Shown: one piece after another, positions 1 to 10,776 of the stretch
How positions within the stretch are numbered: the stretch's first letter is position 1
Layout: each line of letters starts with the position of its first letter
NCBI RefSeq assembly: GCF_000423665.1
Contig: NZ_AUIK01000001.1
Coordinates: 624,422-688,421, forward strand
Direction: 5' to 3'
Origin: Solirubrobacter soli DSM 22325
GTDB taxonomy: Bacteria > Actinomycetota > Thermoleophilia > Solirubrobacterales > Solirubrobacteraceae
DNA length: 64,000 bases
The notes under the pieces: generated by a model
What the model was told of the DNA's origin: nothing
The model's input: the letters and a program-made list of their open reading frames with translations, nothing else
Databases searched by the model: none
Position numbers and translations under genes: made by a program

Positions 1-417
1 GGCGCGGGTGTGCGGCTCGGCCCGGACGCGCGGATCGACGCGGTGGCGGGCCTCGTGCGGGTCGGCTCGGGCGCCTCGATCGGCGAGCGCGCCGTGATAA
101 TCGCCCACGAGTCCGTCGAGATCGGCGCGCGCGTGGCGGTCGGCGACTGGGCCGCGCTCGACGACAGCGCGCCGACCTACGACGACGTCGAACGCCCCGT
201 CCGCGCGCAGCCGCTGCGCACCGCGCCGATCCGCGTGGGTGAGGGCGCCGTGCTGGGCCCGCACGCGTCGCTGGGCCCGGGCGCGAGGGTGGCCGCGCGC
301 GAAGCGGTCCCGGCCTACGCGGTGCTCCCGGCGCCACCGAAACCGCCCGCGGCGCGCGGCGGCGCGGCGCGGCCCCGCCCGGTTAGGTCCGCGCGGCGCC
401 GCGCGGACGGGCCGTGA
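1..417 (+). CDS. Hexapeptide-repeat (left-handed beta-helix) protein, 5' end outside window
   Basis: The reading frame is open from base 1, so the N-terminus lies upstream; 138 residues are visible. The visible part has the spaced small-hydrophobic/Gly pattern of hexapeptide-repeat proteins (for example IGERAVI, IGARVAV, VGEGAVLGPHASLGPGARV), ending in a Pro/Ala/Arg-rich low-complexity tail of about 40 residues. Families with this fold include acyltransferases, sugar-nucleotide transferases and gamma-carbonic-anhydrase-like proteins; the part that would tell them apart is missing. The gene ends convergently with the glycosyltransferase and overlaps it by 35 bp, so the basic tail is encoded opposite the 3' end of that gene. 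Confidence 0.6.
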   Translation, partial: GAGVRLGPDARIDAVAGLVRVGSGASIGERAVIIAHESVEIGARVAVGDWAALDDSAPTYDDVERPVRAQPLRTAPIRVGEGAVLGPHASLGPGARVAAREAVPAYAVLPAPPKPPAARGGAARPRPVRSARRRADGP

Positions 418-1579
418 CGAGCGTGTCGTAGACGGCGGTGGTGTCGCGGGCGACCTCGGCCCAGTCGAAGCGCAGGACGTGCTCGGACGCCTCGGCGACC
501 AACCGGTCGCGCAGCTCCTCGTCGGTCAGCAACTGGAGCGCCATGCGCTCCAACGACCGCACGCTCGACGCGCGAAAACGCAGGCCGACGCGCCGGCCGC
601 GCGGGACGACCTCGCGCAGGCCGCCGGTGTCGGCGACGATCGTCGGGCAGCCCGAGGCCATCGCCTCGAGCGCGACCAGCCCGAACGGCTCGTAGATCGA
701 CGGGACGAGGCAGAGGTCGGCGATGCGGTAGAGCGAGTGCAGGACGTCGTCGCCGGTCCAGCCGATGAACGTCCCGTGCTCCATCAACCCCAGCCGCGCC
801 GCCTGCTCTTTCAGCTCGGCTTCGGCGGTGCCCGAGCCCGCGATCAGGAAGCGCACCTTCCCCACCCGCCGGATCAGCCCTGGCAGAGCGTCCAGCGCGA
901 GGTGGAAGCCCTTCTCGTAGACGAGCCGGCCGACGAGCAGCACGAGCTTCTCGTCGGGCGCGGCGAACTTCGCCCGCAGGCGCGGGAGGTCGGCGACGGG
1001 CTGCAGGTCGGACGGGTCGATGCCGTTCGGGATCGCGGTGATCTTCGAACGCGCGACGCCGAAGACGTCCGCGACCTGCTCGCGCATGAACTCGGAGCAG
1101 GTGATCACGTGGTCGGCGGCGCGGACCATCCGGCGCTCGACGCCGTGGATGTGCGACTGCGGGTGCTTGTGCACCCACCCCTGGTGGCGGCCGTACTCGG
1201 TCGCGTGCACGGTCACGAGCCACGGGACCCGCCGCCGGCGCGCCAGCGACCGCCCCGCGGCGGCGACGAGCCAGTCGTGCGAGTGGACGACGTCGAAGCC
1301 GCCGCCGAGCTCGGCTCCGGCGGCCAGCATGTCCTCGTTCATGCGGTCGACCCACGCGATGAACGCGTCGAGGTCGTCCTTCGGGAACTCCGGCTCGCGG
1401 AGGCGGTGCACGATGACGCCGTGCCGATCCTCGACCTCCGCCAGCCGCCCGCCGCCGCGGGTCACGACGTGCACCTCGTGCCCGTCGCGCACCAACTGCT
1501 CCGACAACTTGCGCACGTGCCGCGCGAGGCCGCCCTCGACGATCGGCGGATACTCCCACGACAACGTCAGAATACGCAC
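383..1579 (-). CDS. GT4 glycosyltransferase, glycogen synthase-like (GlgA/GlgM candidate)
   Basis: This is a 398-residue retaining GT-B glycosyltransferase. It opens with the nucleotide-sugar glucan synthase signature SWEYPP followed by GGLARHV. It then has HSHDW near residue 100, PNGID near 185, VGRLVYEKG near 220 and the donor-site EPFGLVALEAMASG near 300. Known relatives are ADP-glucose-using glycogen synthases, and GlgM, which makes maltose-1-phosphate for GlgE. Its position beside treYZ/glgX and 19 kb from glgE fits either role, and sequence alone does not decide. I chose the GTG at 1579 because it starts directly at VRILTLSWEYPP; longer in-frame starts would run into the divergent GNAT gene 19 bp away. 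The 3' end overlaps the convergent hexapeptide gene by 35 bp. Confidence 0.85.
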   Translation of the reverse strand: MRILTLSWEYPPIVEGGLARHVRKLSEQLVRDGHEVHVVTRGGGRLAEVEDRHGVIVHRLREPEFPKDDLDAFIAWVDRMNEDMLAAGAELGGGFDVVHSHDWLVAAAGRSLARRRRVPWLVTVHATEYGRHQGWVHKHPQSHIHGVERRMVRAADHVITCSEFMREQVADVFGVARSKITAIPNGIDPSDLQPVADLPRLRAKFAAPDEKLVLLVGRLVYEKGFHLALDALPGLIRRVGKVRFLIAGSGTAEAELKEQAARLGLMEHGTFIGWTGDDVLHSLYRIADLCLVPSIYEPFGLVALEAMASGCPTIVADTGGLREVVPRGRRVGLRFRASSVRSLERMALQLLTDEELRDRLVAEASEHVLRFDWAEVARDTTAVYDTLVTARPRGAART

Positions 1580-1598
1580 GGTCTGGCACCCTAGCGCC

Positions 1599-2036
1599 AT
1601 GCCGCTGCGACCCGCGCAGCCCGCGGACGCCCCGAGCGTCACGCGGACCTTCCAGGCGGCCCGCGACCACTCGCTCGCGTTCCTGCCCAAGCTGCACACC
1701 GACGCCGAGGATCACGCCTTTTTCGCGAGGATCGTGGCCGGCGGCGGCGTGACCGTCGTCGAGGAGGAGGGCGCGGTGGTCGGATTCCTGGCGCTCGACG
1801 GCGACGTCGTCGACCACCTCTACGTCCACCCGGACCACCACCGCAAGGGCCACGGATCCGCTCTCCTGGCGCACGCGAAAACGCAGAGCGAGCAGCTGGA
1901 ACTGTGGGTCTTCCAGCGCAACCATGGCGCGATCGCGTTCTACTCGGCGCACGGCTTCGCGATCGCGCACAGCACGAACGGCGCCGACAACGAGGAGCGC
2001 GAGCCGGACCACCGCATGCGCTGGTCCCTACGATGA
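1599..2036 (+). CDS. GNAT family N-acetyltransferase
   Basis: This 145-residue protein has the compact GNAT layout. It starts MPLRPAQPADAPSV and has a beta-strand segment VVGFLALDGDVVDHLYVHPDH. The acetyl-CoA pyrophosphate-binding motif follows as HRKGHGSALL (about residues 86-95). It ends with the usual NHGAIAFYSAHGFAIA helix-strand. The substrate cannot be read from sequence. It starts 19 bp from the divergent glycosyltransferase start and ends 12 bp before the diguanylate cyclase gene on the same strand, so those two are probably co-transcribed. Confidence 0.85.
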   Translation: MPLRPAQPADAPSVTRTFQAARDHSLAFLPKLHTDAEDHAFFARIVAGGGVTVVEEEGAVVGFLALDGDVVDHLYVHPDHHRKGHGSALLAHAKTQSEQLELWVFQRNHGAIAFYSAHGFAIAHSTNGADNEEREPDHRMRWSLR

Positions 2037-2048
2037 CGTGACGGGTCC

Positions 2049-3512
2049 ATGGATCTAGCCCCTGTCGCAGCCACCGAGCCCCAGCGCCTCGCCGCCCTGG
2101 GCAGCACCGGGCTGCTCGAGTCCCCGCCGGATCCGGCGTTCGACGAGCTGGTCACGCTGACCGCACGCCTGCTGGGCTCGCCGATCGCCGCGTTCAACCT
2201 GGTCGACTCGGACCGGCAGTGGACGAAGTCCGGCTTCGGCATGGCCAACGGCGACCAGGCGCCGCGCGCGGACTCGTTCTGCGCGCACGCGATCGCCGCC
2301 GACGACGGCCCTTTCGTCGTGCCCGACACCAGTCAGGATCCGCGCTTCGCCGACAACGCCATGGGCCTCGGGTTCTACGCCGGGACGCCCGTGACCGCGG
2401 GCGGGCAGCGGATCGGCACCCTGTGCGTCGCCGGCGAACAGGCGCGTGAGCCCCCGACCGCCGACGAGCTGGAGACGTTGCGCGTGCTCGCCTCGGCGAT
2501 CACCGCCCACGTCGAGCTCGCCCGCCGCGAGCGCGAACGCGCGGAGGAGACCGCGACGCTGCGGCGGCTCGGCGACCTCACCAGCCGGCTCGCGCGGGTG
2601 TCGGACTCCGCCGAGCTCGAGTCCGAGCTGTGCGCCGCCGCGTGCGACCTGGTCGCCGCCGACGCCGCGGCGCTGTGGACGGCGCTGCCGAGCGGCAACC
2701 TGCTGGCGGCGGTGGACGTCGGCCTCGGCATCGCCGGTACCGAGCTCCCGCCCGGTCACGGCGCCGGTACCCGCGCGGCCTTCGACCGCGGCCAGCGCGA
2801 GTACCGCACCCGCGGCAACGGGATCGGCGTGCAGGGCTTCGGCGCGGCGGCGATGCAGCCGCTGGGCGTCGGCGACCGGATCATGGGCGTGCTGTCGGTG
2901 CTGTGGAAGGCCGAGCCCGGGGTGCGGCCCGAGCGTGAGCTGCAGCTGCTGGAGCTGCTCTCGAGCGAGGCGGCGGTGGCGATCGAGCGCACGACGACGA
3001 TGTCCGAGCTCGAGAAGCTCACGCGGGTGGACGCGCTGACCGGGATCGGCAACCGCCGCGCCTTCGACGAGCAGCTCCTGCGCGAGCTCAAGCGCTCAGA
3101 GCGCGAGGGGAACAGCGTCGCGCTCGCGATGTTCGACCTCGACCACTTCAAGAACTACAACGACACCCACGGCCACCCGGAGGGCGACCGGCTGCTGACG
3201 GAGGTCGCCGCCGCCTGGCAGGGCTGCCTGCGCGCGACCGACAGCCTCGCCCGCTACGGCGGGGAGGAGTTCGCGCTGATCGCGCCCGGCTGCACGGAGG
3301 CCGACGCGGTCGCGCTCGTCGACCGCCTCCGCGCCGCGGTCACCGAGGGGCAGACGTGCTCCGCCGGCGTCGCGTTCTGGGACGGCGGCGAGTCACCCGC
3401 CGAGCTGCTCGCCCGCGCCGACGCGGCACTCTACGAGGCCAAGGTCGCCGGCCGCGACCGGACGAAACTCGCTACTCGGCCGGGAACTGCTCCAGCACCC
3501 ACTGAGGGCTGA
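2049..3512 (+). CDS. GAF-GAF-GGDEF diguanylate cyclase
   Basis: This is a 487-residue, apparently soluble signalling protein with no membrane segments. An N-terminal GAF domain (about residues 20-160, with FNLVDSDRQWTKSGFG and SFCAHAI) is followed by a second GAF-like domain (about 175-315) and a GGDEF domain (about 325-480). The GGDEF domain carries DALTGIGNRRAF, the metal-binding FDLDHFKNYND and an intact active-site variant YGGEEF at about 402-407. It should therefore make cyclic di-GMP from GTP in response to a GAF ligand or redox signal. No RxxD inhibitory site was evident just before the GGEEF. Its 3' end overlaps the convergent small gene by 41 bp. Confidence 0.9.
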   Translation: MDLAPVAATEPQRLAALGSTGLLESPPDPAFDELVTLTARLLGSPIAAFNLVDSDRQWTKSGFGMANGDQAPRADSFCAHAIAADDGPFVVPDTSQDPRFADNAMGLGFYAGTPVTAGGQRIGTLCVAGEQAREPPTADELETLRVLASAITAHVELARRERERAEETATLRRLGDLTSRLARVSDSAELESELCAAACDLVAADAAALWTALPSGNLLAAVDVGLGIAGTELPPGHGAGTRAAFDRGQREYRTRGNGIGVQGFGAAAMQPLGVGDRIMGVLSVLWKAEPGVRPERELQLLELLSSEAAVAIERTTTMSELEKLTRVDALTGIGNRRAFDEQLLRELKRSEREGNSVALAMFDLDHFKNYNDTHGHPEGDRLLTEVAAAWQGCLRATDSLARYGGEEFALIAPGCTEADAVALVDRLRAAVTEGQTCSAGVAFWDGGESPAELLARADAALYEAKVAGRDRTKLATRPGTAPAPTEG

Positions 3513-3924
3513 GCGGCTGCCGCCGGTACGAGCGGCCGTTGATCAGCACGTAGTCGCGGGTGCGCAGGTCCATCGGCAGGTCGCGCTCGATCGGGTACCA
3601 CTCGTTGTGCTGCTCGATCAGGACATTGAGCTCGTCGAACCGGCAGCGCTCGGCGAACGCCCGCCACCGCTCGGCGAACAGCGCGTGGTCATCCCCGCAC
3701 TCCTCCCGCAACACGCGGTGCGAGCGGGCGAGCCGCCGCTTCTGGTGGGCGATCGAGTTGTCGATCTCGGAGATCCGCTCCATCCAGCGCGGGCGAACGC
3801 CCGCTTTGAGGTAGGCCTCGACGGTCCGCTGCGCCATGCGGGCGCGGCTGGAGATCGGCTTCCCGAGGCCGGTCGTCGCGTCGAGATCCTTCCTCACAAG
3901 ACGTTCGGCTGCACTCCGATCCAT
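3472..3924 (-). CDS. Conserved hypothetical protein downstream of treY
   Basis: This is a 150-residue charged, mostly helical protein of unknown function, with no signal peptide or membrane segment. Notable stretches are ERLVRKDLDATTGLG at the N-terminus, a helical run rich in Arg/Glu (VRPRWMERISEIDNSIAHQKRR) and a C-terminal region with RTRDYVLINGRSYRRQPLSP. The start is the ATG at 3924, 23 bp downstream of the treY stop on the same strand, so it is probably the last gene of the treZ-glgX-treY transcript. I have no functional assignment. It overlaps the end of the GGDEF gene by 41 bp on the opposite strand. Confidence 0.7.
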   Translation of the reverse strand: MDRSAAERLVRKDLDATTGLGKPISSRARMAQRTVEAYLKAGVRPRWMERISEIDNSIAHQKRRLARSHRVLREECGDDHALFAERWRAFAERCRFDELNVLIEQHNEWYPIERDLPMDLRTRDYVLINGRSYRRQPLSPQWVLEQFPAE

Positions 3925-3947
3925 CGCAACTGAGTCTAGGAGCGCGG

Positions 3948-5905
3948 CTAGAGACGCGACAGTAGGGCGAGCCCGTCGAGGGTGAGCGTGCCGGAGACGG
4001 TGCGCTCGCCCAGCACGTCGCGCCAGTCGCCCGGCGGCAACGTCAGCGCGACCGGCTCGCCGCGCAGCAGCACCCCCGCCACGACCGCCTCGCCGCGCAC
4101 GAACGCGATCGCGTCCGGCCCCGCCGCCAACGGCGCGTACGAGCCGGCGAAGACCTCCGGACGCTCGGCCCGCAGGCCCAGAGCGCGCAGGATCAGGTCC
4201 AGCTTCGGCGGCGGGTCCTCCAGCGCCGCCCGGCGCTCGTCCCAGTCGACCTCGCGCCGGTTGTCCGGGTCGACGAGCGAGAGGCGCAGCAGCTCGTCGC
4301 CCTGGTAGATGTCCGGCACGCCCGGGACGGTCAGCTTGAGCAGGAGCTGGCCGAGCGCCGCGCGGTCGCCGGCCTCGGCGACGCGCTCCTGGAACGGCAG
4401 GAAGTCGCGCAGGAAGTCGCGGTGGGTGAGCAGGGCGCGGGCGAAGCGCTGGACGGCTTCCTCGTGCGCCTCGTTCACGGCGATCCACGTCGTGTGCTGC
4501 TTGGCCTCGCGCATCGCCTTCATCAGGTACTGCTCGAGCCGCTCGGGTGAGATCGGCCAGACACCGAGCAGCGTCTGGAAGATGAAGTGCTGCTCGGCGG
4601 GCGTCGGCGCGCCGCCGGCGGTCAGCGAGCGGCAGGCGTTCAGCCACGTCCTGGTGTGCGCCGCGAACTCGTCCGCCATCCCCGCCAGCGCGCCGATCCG
4701 GGCGCGGACGTCACCCGAGCGCTTGGTGTCGTGGGTCTGGGTGACGAGCAGGTTCTTCGGCGGTCGCGCGGCGTTGGCGGCGTGGAAGGCGTCCACGCTC
4801 ATCGAGAAGCGGGACGGGTTCCCGCCCACGTCGTTCAAAGCGAGCAGCCGCGCATAGCGGTAGAACGCCGTGTCCTCGACGCCCTTGGCCATCACCGGCG
4901 GCGTCGTCTGCTGGAAGCGGGTGACGAACGCGTCCCAGCCGGGCGTCTCGAGCTCGAGCACCCGGGCCATCGACGTCGAGAGCCCGGCCTCCTCGATCGC
5001 GCGACGGTCCTCGGCCTCGACGCGGCCCGTCCACGGCTCGACGTAGGTGCGGTAGACCGGGAACGACGCCAGCGCGCGCTCCAGGCCGGTCACCCGCGAC
5101 GGGGCGTCGCGGAGCAGCCGCTCGACCTCGGGCGCGAACGTCGTCCGCGCCTGCTCGAGCTTGGCCTCGAACGCCCAGTCGCCGAAGCGCCGGTCGTCGC
5201 CCGAGATCTCGACCCACAGATCGGTCAGCGGCGCCTCGCCGGAGGGGTCGACGAACAGCGCGCAGACGTCGTTGAGGAACTCGTAGCCGACCGTTCCCTC
5301 GACCGGCCAGTCGCGCAGCGGCTCGCCGGGGTCGAGGATCTTCTCCACCCACACGTGCTCGACGCCGCCGTCGCGCAGCCGTGCGAGGTAGCCCGCCGGG
5401 TCGGCGAGACCGTCGGGGTGGTCGATCCGCAGCCCGTCGACGACGCCCTCGCTCACCAGCCGCAGCGCGAGCGAATGCGTCGCTGCGAAGACCTCCGGAT
5501 CCTCCTGGCGCAGCGCGGCCAACTCGTCGACGTCGAAGAACCGGCGATGCCGCCCCGTGACCTCGTCGATGTCGAAGAACTTGGTCCGCAGCGCGCGGTC
5601 CGCCCAGAAGCGGTTGGCGGGGTCGGTCGCCATGTGGTTGGGGACGATGTCGAGCACGATCCCCATACCGGCCTCGCGCACGGCCGCCACCAGCGCGTCG
5701 AAGGCCTCCTGACCGCCGAGCTCGCGGGAGATCGACGACGGGTCGACGACGTCGTAGCCGTGCGTGGACCCCTCGCGCGCCTGAAAGGACGGCGGGAGGT
5801 AGACGTGCGACACGCCCAGCCGGGCCAGGTACGGGACGAGCGCGGCCGCCTCGGCGAAGCCGAACCCGGGACCGAGCTGCAGCCGGTACGTCGCCCGGAA
5901 GTCGG

Positions 5906-5909
<4 letters not shown>
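3948..5909 (-). CDS. treY: Maltooligosyltrehalose synthase (compact form)
   Basis: TreY is a GH13 enzyme that isomerises the reducing-end alpha-1,4 bond of malto-oligosaccharides to alpha,alpha-1,1, making maltooligosyltrehalose for TreZ. Family signatures are clear: FRATYRLQLGPGFGF at the N-terminus, DIVPNHMA, GLRIDHPDGLADP with the nucleophile Asp near residue 165, VEKIL with the acid/base Glu near 188, and the C-terminal THDTKRSGDVRARI near 393. The protein has 653 residues, against roughly 700-800 usual. It goes almost directly from the FWADRALRTKFFDID strand to the RRFFDVDELAALR region, so an insertion subdomain present in longer TreY proteins seems to be absent. Its ATG overlaps the glgX stop (ATGA). 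Confidence 0.95.
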
Positions 5910-8022
<2,113 letters not shown>

Positions 8023-8023
<1 letters not shown>

Positions 8024-9750
8024 CAGCGCACCAGCGCCCCGGCCAGCGCGGGCAGGACGACGAAGCCGGGCTCGAGCGTCGGCTCGTGGGTGGCCAGGAC
8101 GACCTCCTCGGTGCGCTCGCGCGGCACGTGGACCGGCGTGCGGCCGAAGTTGGCCAGCAGCGTGTACTCGCCGCGGCGCACGGCCAGCCAGCCCTGCTTC
8201 TCGTCGAAGTCGACCGCGTCCACATCCCCCGGGGGCAGCAGTTCGCGGCGGGTGCGGATCAGCTCGGCGTGCAGCTCGAGCATGCCGTCGGGCTCGCCGG
8301 TGCGGGTGAGCTTGGAGCGCAGGAAGGTCTCCTCGTCCTGGGGATCGGGCACCTCCGCGCCGCTGAACTCGGCGAAGGAGGCGAACTCGCGCCGGCGGCC
8401 CTCGCGGGTCGCGTCGGCGATCTCCGGGTCGATGTGATCGGAGAAGAACTGAAACGGCGCGCGCTCTCCGTATTCCTCGCCCTGGAACAGCATGGGCGTG
8501 AAGGGTGACAGGAGCGTGCAGAAGGCCGCGAGCGGGCGGGCCTCGACCGGCAGCCGGTCGCCCAGCGCGCGATTGCCGATCTGGTCGTGGTCGGCGGAGA
8601 AGACGACGAAGCGCTCGGCCGGCACGTCATCCGCGCGGGCGCCGAACCGGCGCTTGCGGAAGTTCGAGTAGGTGCCGTCGTGGACGTGCGGGCGGTGGTA
8701 GGCCTTGCCCAGCAGCTGCAGCGAGTCGAACTCGGCGTACCAGCCGTCGGTGTCGCCGGTCAGGAGCGTCCGCAGCGCGTGATGGAAGTCGTCCGCCCAG
8801 GCGGCGTCGCAGCCGTGGCCGCCGAGCTCCGGCACGCGCATGACGCGCGGGTCGTTCAACCCCGACTCCGCGATGACCAGCGCCCCCGGCCGCGTCTCGT
8901 GCACGCGGCGGGCGATCTCGGCCACCAGGTGCTCGGGGCTCGAGTCGACGATCGCGTGGATCGCGTCCAGCCGTAGGCCGTCCAGGTGAAAGTCGCGCAC
9001 CCAGCCCTCGGCCGACTGGCACACCCACTCGCGCACGGCGTCGCACTGCTCGTCGTCGACGTTCAACCCGGCGCCCCAGGGCGTGTGGTGCTTGTCGGTG
9101 AAGTAGGGGCCGTAGGCGAGCAGCGCCTTGGTCCCGGAGGCGCCGACGTGGTTGTGGACGACGTCGAGCAGCACGGCGAGGTTCAGCGCGTGGGCGGCGT
9201 CGACGAGCTGCTTGAGGCCGTGCGGCCCGCCGTAGGAGGACTGGGTCGCGCTCTGGTAGACGCCGTCGTAGCCCCAGCCGCGCGCGCCGGGGAACTCGGC
9301 GACGGGCATCAGCTCGATCGTCGTCACGCCGAGGTCGGCGAGCTGTCGGAGGTACGGGATCGCGCCCTCGAAGGTCCCCTCGGGCGAGAACGTGCCGACG
9401 TGCAGCTCGTAGATGACGCTGTCGGGGAGGTTCGGCGCGCGGAACTCGCCGTCGGTCCACTCGAAGGCGCTCGTATCCACGATCCGGGATGGTCCTCTCA
9501 GGCCCTGCGGCTGCCAGCGCGAGCACGGGTCCGGCAGCTCGACCCCGTCGAGGACGTAGGTGTAGTCGTCCCCCTCGCCCGCGTCGACCGTGGCCTCGAA
9601 GATCCCGAAGCCCGTGTCTTCGAGCGCGTGGTCGGTGCCGTTGACGCGCAGGCGGATGGTGTCCGGGTTCGGCGCCCAGACCCGGAACTCCGTGCGGCCG
9701 TTGCGCAGCGGGAACGCGCCCAGCCGGCGCTGGAACGGGAACTCACCCAC
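8023..9750 (-). CDS. treZ: Maltooligosyltrehalose trehalohydrolase
   Basis: TreZ releases free trehalose from maltooligosyltrehalose. This 575-residue protein has an N-terminal CBM48-like domain (FRVWAPNPDTIRLRV) and a GH13 barrel. Visible motifs are VIYELHVGTFSPEGTF, GWGYDGVYQSA, LLDVVHNHVG, GLRLDAIHAI with the nucleophile Asp near 262, VIAESGLNDPR with the Glu near 294 and DHDQIGNRALGDR near 391. The start is the GTG at 9750. It directly follows the 63-nt conserved intercistronic element, and the stop of the microprotein in that element lies within the first codons of treZ. It is the first gene of the treZ-glgX-treY block. Confidence 0.95.
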
Positions 9751-9817
9751 GGCGCCACCCCGGAACGCCCGAAACCGGACGGTTGGTCCCTCGCATTCGG
9801 TTGCCGGGCTCGCTCAC
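9743..9817 (-). CDS. Putative 24-residue coupled microprotein / leader (copy 1)
   Basis: A GTG overlaps the TGA of the nucleoside hydrolase gene (GTGA) and opens a 24-codon frame whose TGA lies inside the treZ start region, overlapping it by 8 nt. The peptide begins MSEPGN and has the core RGTNR-x-VSGVPG, ending in WRRG. The same core, with the same distances to flanking genes, occurs at 55975-56046. Nucleotide identity in the core is nearly complete, including rarely used codons such as GTT and CGA. Selection could therefore act on RNA or DNA rather than the peptide. The segment also folds: GGGAC pairs with GTTCC, and AACC with GGTT inside it. Confidence 0.4.
   Translation of the reverse strand: MSEPGNRMRGTNRPVSGVPGWRRG
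9751..9813 (-). promoter_or_regulatory. Conserved 63-nt intercistronic element upstream of treZ (copy 1)
   Basis: This segment fills the gap between the nucleoside hydrolase stop codon and the treZ GTG. Read on the minus strand it contains GCGAGCCCGGC, then CGAGGGACCAACCG, then GGTTTCGGGCGT and finally CCGGGG. It matches 55979-56042 at the great majority of positions, and in both places the match ends at a GTG start codon. The GGGGTGG just before the start can act as a Shine-Dalgarno sequence and could be sequestered by the adjacent C-rich stretch. Plausible roles are a leader peptide or an RNA switch controlling translation of the downstream gene; neither is proven. Confidence 0.6.
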
Positions 9818-10737
9818 GCGAGGGAGGCGATGCGCTCGGTCAGCAGGTCGATGAAGGCGTCGGCGTCCACGTCGGTGGCGACGAGCGCGTTGTCCGGCTT
9901 CTCGGTGCGGCGGAGCTGATCGACCACCGTCCGGCCGCGCCCGGGGCCGTGGGTCACGTCGATCTCCACGGGGAAGGGCTGCGTCGTGATCACGTCGGGC
10001 TGGATGACGTGGGCGACCGCGAGCGCGTCGTGCACCGGCGTGTCGCTGTGGCCGTAGACCCGCTCGTGGAACTGGCGGTAGAACCCGTGCAGGTCGGCGA
10101 CGACGGCGCCGGCGCGGCCCTTGTCCCTGAGCGCGTCGGCGCGTTGCGCCGAGAGCATCGCCCGGTGGGTGACGTCGAGGCCGACCATCGTGATGTCGAG
10201 GCCGCTCGTGAAGACGCGGTAGGCGGCGTCCGGGTCGGCCCAGACGTTGAACTCGGCGCTCGGGGTGACGTTGCCGAGGCCGATCGCGCCGCCCATGATC
10301 ACGATCCGCTCGATCTGGGGGCTCAGCTCCGGGTGGGTGGCGAGCAGCAGCGCGATGTTCGTCAGCGGGCCGATCGGGATCAGCGTCAGGCGTTGCTCTC
10401 TGAGCTTTTGCGCCATCAGCTCGACGGCGTGGATCGGCTCCGGCTCGCGTGACGGAGGCGGCAGGTCCGGGCCGTCGAGCCCGGTCTCGCCGTGGACGTC
10501 GCTGGCGGAGTTCGCGGTGTGGATCAGGCCCCGATCCGCGCCCGCGGCGACGGGGATGTGCTGGGCGTCGACGACGTCCAGGACCCGGATCGCGTTCGCC
10601 GTGACGCGGTCGAGGGTCTGGTTGCCCGCGACGGTCGTGACCGCCACGAGGTCGAGTTCTGGGCTCGCGACTGCCAGCATGAGAGCCATCGCGTCGTCGT
10701 GGCCCGGGTCGCAGTCGATGATCACCGGCTTCGGCAT
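9814..10737 (-). CDS. Inosine-uridine preferring nucleoside hydrolase family protein
   Basis: This 307-residue protein hydrolyses the N-glycosidic bond of ribonucleosides in nucleoside salvage. The calcium-binding, catalytic N-terminal signature IIDCDPGHDDAMAL (about residues 6-19) is intact. Other family motifs are TTVAGNQ, GPLTNIALLLATHP, IVIMGGAIGLGNVTPSAEFNVWADPDAA and the C-terminal HDALAV (histidine general-acid region). Which bases it prefers cannot be told. It lies 63 nt upstream of treZ on the same strand, separated by the conserved intercistronic element, and diverges from the Fn3-type secreted protein with a 39-bp gap. Confidence 0.92.
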   Translation of the reverse strand: MPKPVIIDCDPGHDDAMALMLAVASPELDLVAVTTVAGNQTLDRVTANAIRVLDVVDAQHIPVAAGADRGLIHTANSASDVHGETGLDGPDLPPPSREPEPIHAVELMAQKLREQRLTLIPIGPLTNIALLLATHPELSPQIERIVIMGGAIGLGNVTPSAEFNVWADPDAAYRVFTSGLDITMVGLDVTHRAMLSAQRADALRDKGRAGAVVADLHGFYRQFHERVYGHSDTPVHDALAVAHVIQPDVITTQPFPVEIDVTHGPGRGRTVVDQLRRTEKPDNALVATDVDADAFIDLLTERIASLA

Positions 10738-10776
10738 TGCGCATCATCTTGGCGCGTCACGTGTTCTCACGCTGTC

